From: JBGSBR01 sp041730495
GTDB taxonomy: Bacteria; Patescibacteriota; Microgenomatia; UBA1406; GWC2-37-13
Length of the DNA stretch: 23,848 nt
Reading direction: 5' to 3'
Assembly (NCBI GenBank): GCA_041730495.1
Contig: JBGSBR010000018.1
Span: 1-23,848 of the forward strand
In this document: one piece after another, positions 22,327 to 23,848 of the stretch
Layout: the number at the start of each line of letters is the position of its first letter
Position numbering within the stretch: the stretch's first letter is position 1
Notes under the pieces: model-generated
The model's input: only the letters and a program-made list of their open reading frames with translations
The model's database searches: none
What the model was told of the DNA's origin: nothing
Program-made: the position numbers and the translations under genes

Positions 22327-23424
22327 TTATGCTGCTATAAGGTGTTGACCGTTTTTGATACGCTGAGCCATAATTAATATCTGATCAAGAGTTTTCATAG
22401 TCTCAAAATGAGCATTTTCATCATCAGGATAAGTAAAGTATACTAAATTTTGTTTTTTCAGTTCTTTAGCAAATTTACCGTCTTTCAAAGCAAAGAAGAA
22501 TGAGATCGGTAAATTAGCTTGAGCTAATGTAATATCAGATCCACCATCTCCTACATAAAACAATGCTTCATGTTCGGTAGCCATTTCTAAGATATTAGGT
22601 GGCTTATTATTTGAAGTGACATTTACAAGATCAATGGCACGTACTTCTTGAATTTCATTGTTATGTATAAGTTTGGATAAGATGCCATCTGCTAACGGTC
22701 TCATACCTGCAGTCAGAATACTTATATTTCCACCTAACTGACGGATATGATGAAATAATTCATCGACACCAGGGCGTATCTCTGTCGCCATTTTTCCAGC
22801 TAATTTGAAATGATCTTGGAACTGTTCTTGTACTTGTCCCCAACCGCCAGGATATACTTCTGGAAATACTTTTCTTGAGGTTGCCATATGTTTATCACAA
22901 AAGACTGTACCTGGAACTGTTTTATCATAGTAGACATATTTTGGGTCATCTTTGGTAAGCGTTCCGTCGATATCAAAAACACCTTTAAAGCCGTCGAATG
23001 CATTCACACGAAAGGCTGCAAAGATCATGTTTCGTTGTCTTAAATCATTCAAATTAGGCATATTTTCTTGAATATAGACACGTGCCATAGTATCCGCTGC
23101 AGTAAATTTCTCAGCGATGGCATGTAACGTATCGGCACGTTGGTTTACCCGACCTTCTAAGTCATTGTGACTTTGTACGAGTACAGCCTGATGTATTAGA
23201 TGATTAGTGTGTACACCATCGTCCGGGAAGAGTGGATGATGATTTAAGGATATGACACCTTTTGCTGCATCATTACGTTGTTTTCTATAACCATATAAAA
23301 TAGCATCATTGATAGTTTCTGTGCGTTTTTCGAGTTCAGCAAGATCGGCTGGTTCATACACAGCAACATTTTGTAGTTCGTTTAAAACGTATGGGTTTGA
23401 AAATGGGCCTGCTTCGATTGACAT
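22327..23424 (-). CDS. HAD superfamily phosphatase (phosphoserine-phosphatase-like core)
   Basis: This 365-residue protein has an unusual N-terminal extension of about 140 residues followed by a HAD core. Motif I is VFDIDGTLT (149-157, nucleophile Asp151 and acid Asp153). Motif II is ISILTAG with Thr238, motif III is Lys274 in NNKPPN, and motif IV is YVGDGGSDITLA (290-301). The arrangement resembles phosphoserine phosphatase and related small-molecule phosphatases; the substrate is unknown. The N-terminal part is helical with several His (NHHPLFPDDGVHTNHLIHQA) and I do not recognise it. The next gene downstream is the hexokinase-like kinase, so a phosphosugar substrate is possible. The region upstream contains repeated TATCATAC sites. 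Confidence 0.82.
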   Translation of the reverse strand: MSIEAGPFSNPYVLNELQNVAVYEPADLAELEKRTETINDAILYGYRKQRNDAAKGVISLNHHPLFPDDGVHTNHLIHQAVLVQSHNDLEGRVNQRADTLHAIAEKFTAADTMARVYIQENMPNLNDLRQRNMIFAAFRVNAFDGFKGVFDIDGTLTKDDPKYVYYDKTVPGTVFCDKHMATSRKVFPEVYPGGWGQVQEQFQDHFKLAGKMATEIRPGVDELFHHIRQLGGNISILTAGMRPLADGILSKLIHNNEIQEVRAIDLVNVTSNNKPPNILEMATEHEALFYVGDGGSDITLAQANLPISFFFALKDGKFAKELKKQNLVYFTYPDDENAHFETMKTLDQILIMAQRIKNGQHLIAA

Positions 23425-23443
23425 AAATGTGTGTTATTAATTA

Positions 23444-23498
23444 ACAAAGTATCATACTATATCATACACTTTGTGTGTATTGAATATGTTATCATACT
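23444..23498 (-). promoter_or_regulatory. Operator-like cluster of TATCATAC repeats with an inverted repeat
   Basis: TATCATAC occurs three times (23450, 23460, 23490). The first two lie inside an inverted repeat ACAAAGT (23444-23450) / ACTTTGT (23468-23474). The cluster lies between the divergent HAD gene and the partial plus-strand gene, where a transcription factor could control one or both. It also provides TATAGT (minus strand, 23461-23456) as a possible -10 for the HAD gene. Confidence 0.4.
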
Positions 23499-23552
23499 GA
23501 AAATATTTGTCAAGGGGTAAAATTACCTATAGTATTATTAATTTGAGCTTAG

Positions 23553-23581
23553 TTGTGCTTAAATTTAAAATAGTTTATACT
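23553..23581 (+). promoter_or_regulatory. Promoter of the right-end partial gene
   Basis: TTGTGC (23553-23558), a 17-base spacer and TATACT (23576-23581), 32 bases before the ATG at 23614. Unlike most promoters here, it leaves a leader of about 25 bases. No Shine-Dalgarno is seen. Confidence 0.5.
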
Positions 23582-23613
23582 GAATAATCTAGATAAAAAG
23601 TTATATTTTACTT

Positions 23614-23848
23614 ATGAGTGAGCATAATCAAGGTCGTCAAGAGATAGGTGTAAGGAGAGATGTTGATCCTAGAGCTCTCCCTACATTTGATAGAGCGCGT
23701 CAAATCTTTCATAGATCCAGTTATCTTGCTTCACATCCTGCGCCAAACGCTACAATAGCGCGTTTAGAAGAAGAAATTATTGCAGCGGCCGCAAACGGAG
23801 TTGTTCCCTATGGAGAGCGGGATACGAAGTTGGGACCAGTCAGTTATG
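23614..23848 (+). CDS. Partial gene at window end, unrecognised
   Basis: The frame opens at ATG 23614 and stays open for 78 codons to the end of the window. The peptide is hydrophilic, with Arg and Glu early (MSEHNQGRQEIGVRRDVDPR), a helical patch ATIARLEEEIIAAAANGVVP, and then GERDTKLGPVSY. No signal peptide and no family recognised. It is transcribed away from the HAD phosphatase gene and has a reasonable promoter. The rest of the protein is outside the window. Confidence 0.5.
   Translation, partial: MSEHNQGRQEIGVRRDVDPRALPTFDRARQIFHRSSYLASHPAPNATIARLEEEIIAAAANGVVPYGERDTKLGPVSY

Noticed and set aside
1..23848. CRISPR array, prophage or insertion sequence
   Set aside because: No regularly spaced repeats, no transposase, and no phage structural genes; the only recombinase looks like a housekeeping Xer.
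1..23848. Genome-wide recoding of TGA
   Set aside because: TGA ends galE, xer and the flippase at the expected family lengths, and only the decayed frame at 4488-4806 shows internal TGA.

Overview
The window reads as a chromosomal piece of a small-genome bacterium, most likely a member of the Candidate Phyla Radiation (Patescibacteria, perhaps Microgenomates-like). This placement is an inference. It rests on a moderately AT-rich genome read with the standard code (TGA is a stop in galE, xer and others), four tRNA genes with no encoded CCA, one tyrosine recombinase of the Xer type, a Pro/Thr-rich wall-type protein, DUF2079 and EamA membrane proteins, and many small orphan genes. No rRNA, CRISPR array or insertion sequence is seen.

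Layout. Bases 1 to about 265 look like foreign sequence joined to the contig: a GC-rich stretch, then a Bacteroidota-like surface-protein fragment. The left third is mostly minus strand: a secreted SBBP-repeat protein with a damaged C-terminus, an ABC-F ATPase, a berberine-bridge-type FAD enzyme and a DUF4180 protein. After these come a decayed frame, a 50-residue orphan gene with an attenuator-like leader, and an operon of a small membrane protein, an EEP-family hydrolase and a RibD/DHFR-like reductase. The middle is plus strand. It holds tRNA-Ser(GGA), a GIY-YIG nuclease and a tRNA-Ser with the odd anticodon ACT, then a wall-type Pro/Thr-rich protein, a NAGPA-domain protein, a rhomboid protease and tRNA-Leu(TAG). 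A gene-less gap of about 770 bases follows, then xer, DUF2079, a GT2 glycosyltransferase, an EamA transporter and galE. After galE come two tandem short peptide frames, each with its own terminator, leading into a 456-residue protein I do not recognise, and then tRNA-Gly(TCC). The right end is minus strand: a polysaccharide flippase, a hexokinase of the eukaryotic fold family and a HAD phosphatase. A divergent partial gene runs off the end.

Functionally, DUF2079, GT2, galE, the flippase, the hexokinase-like enzyme and the NAGPA protein fit a theme of sugar activation and cell-surface glycan handling. The two most notable regulatory signals are (a) the tandem peptide/attenuator modules at 18059-18402, whose two copies share peptide sequence and RNA folding logic, and (b) a three-way mutually exclusive hairpin switch on the minus strand at 5123-5261. 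A third signal is a series of -10 boxes placed exactly 6 bases before start codons, which suggests widespread leaderless transcription.
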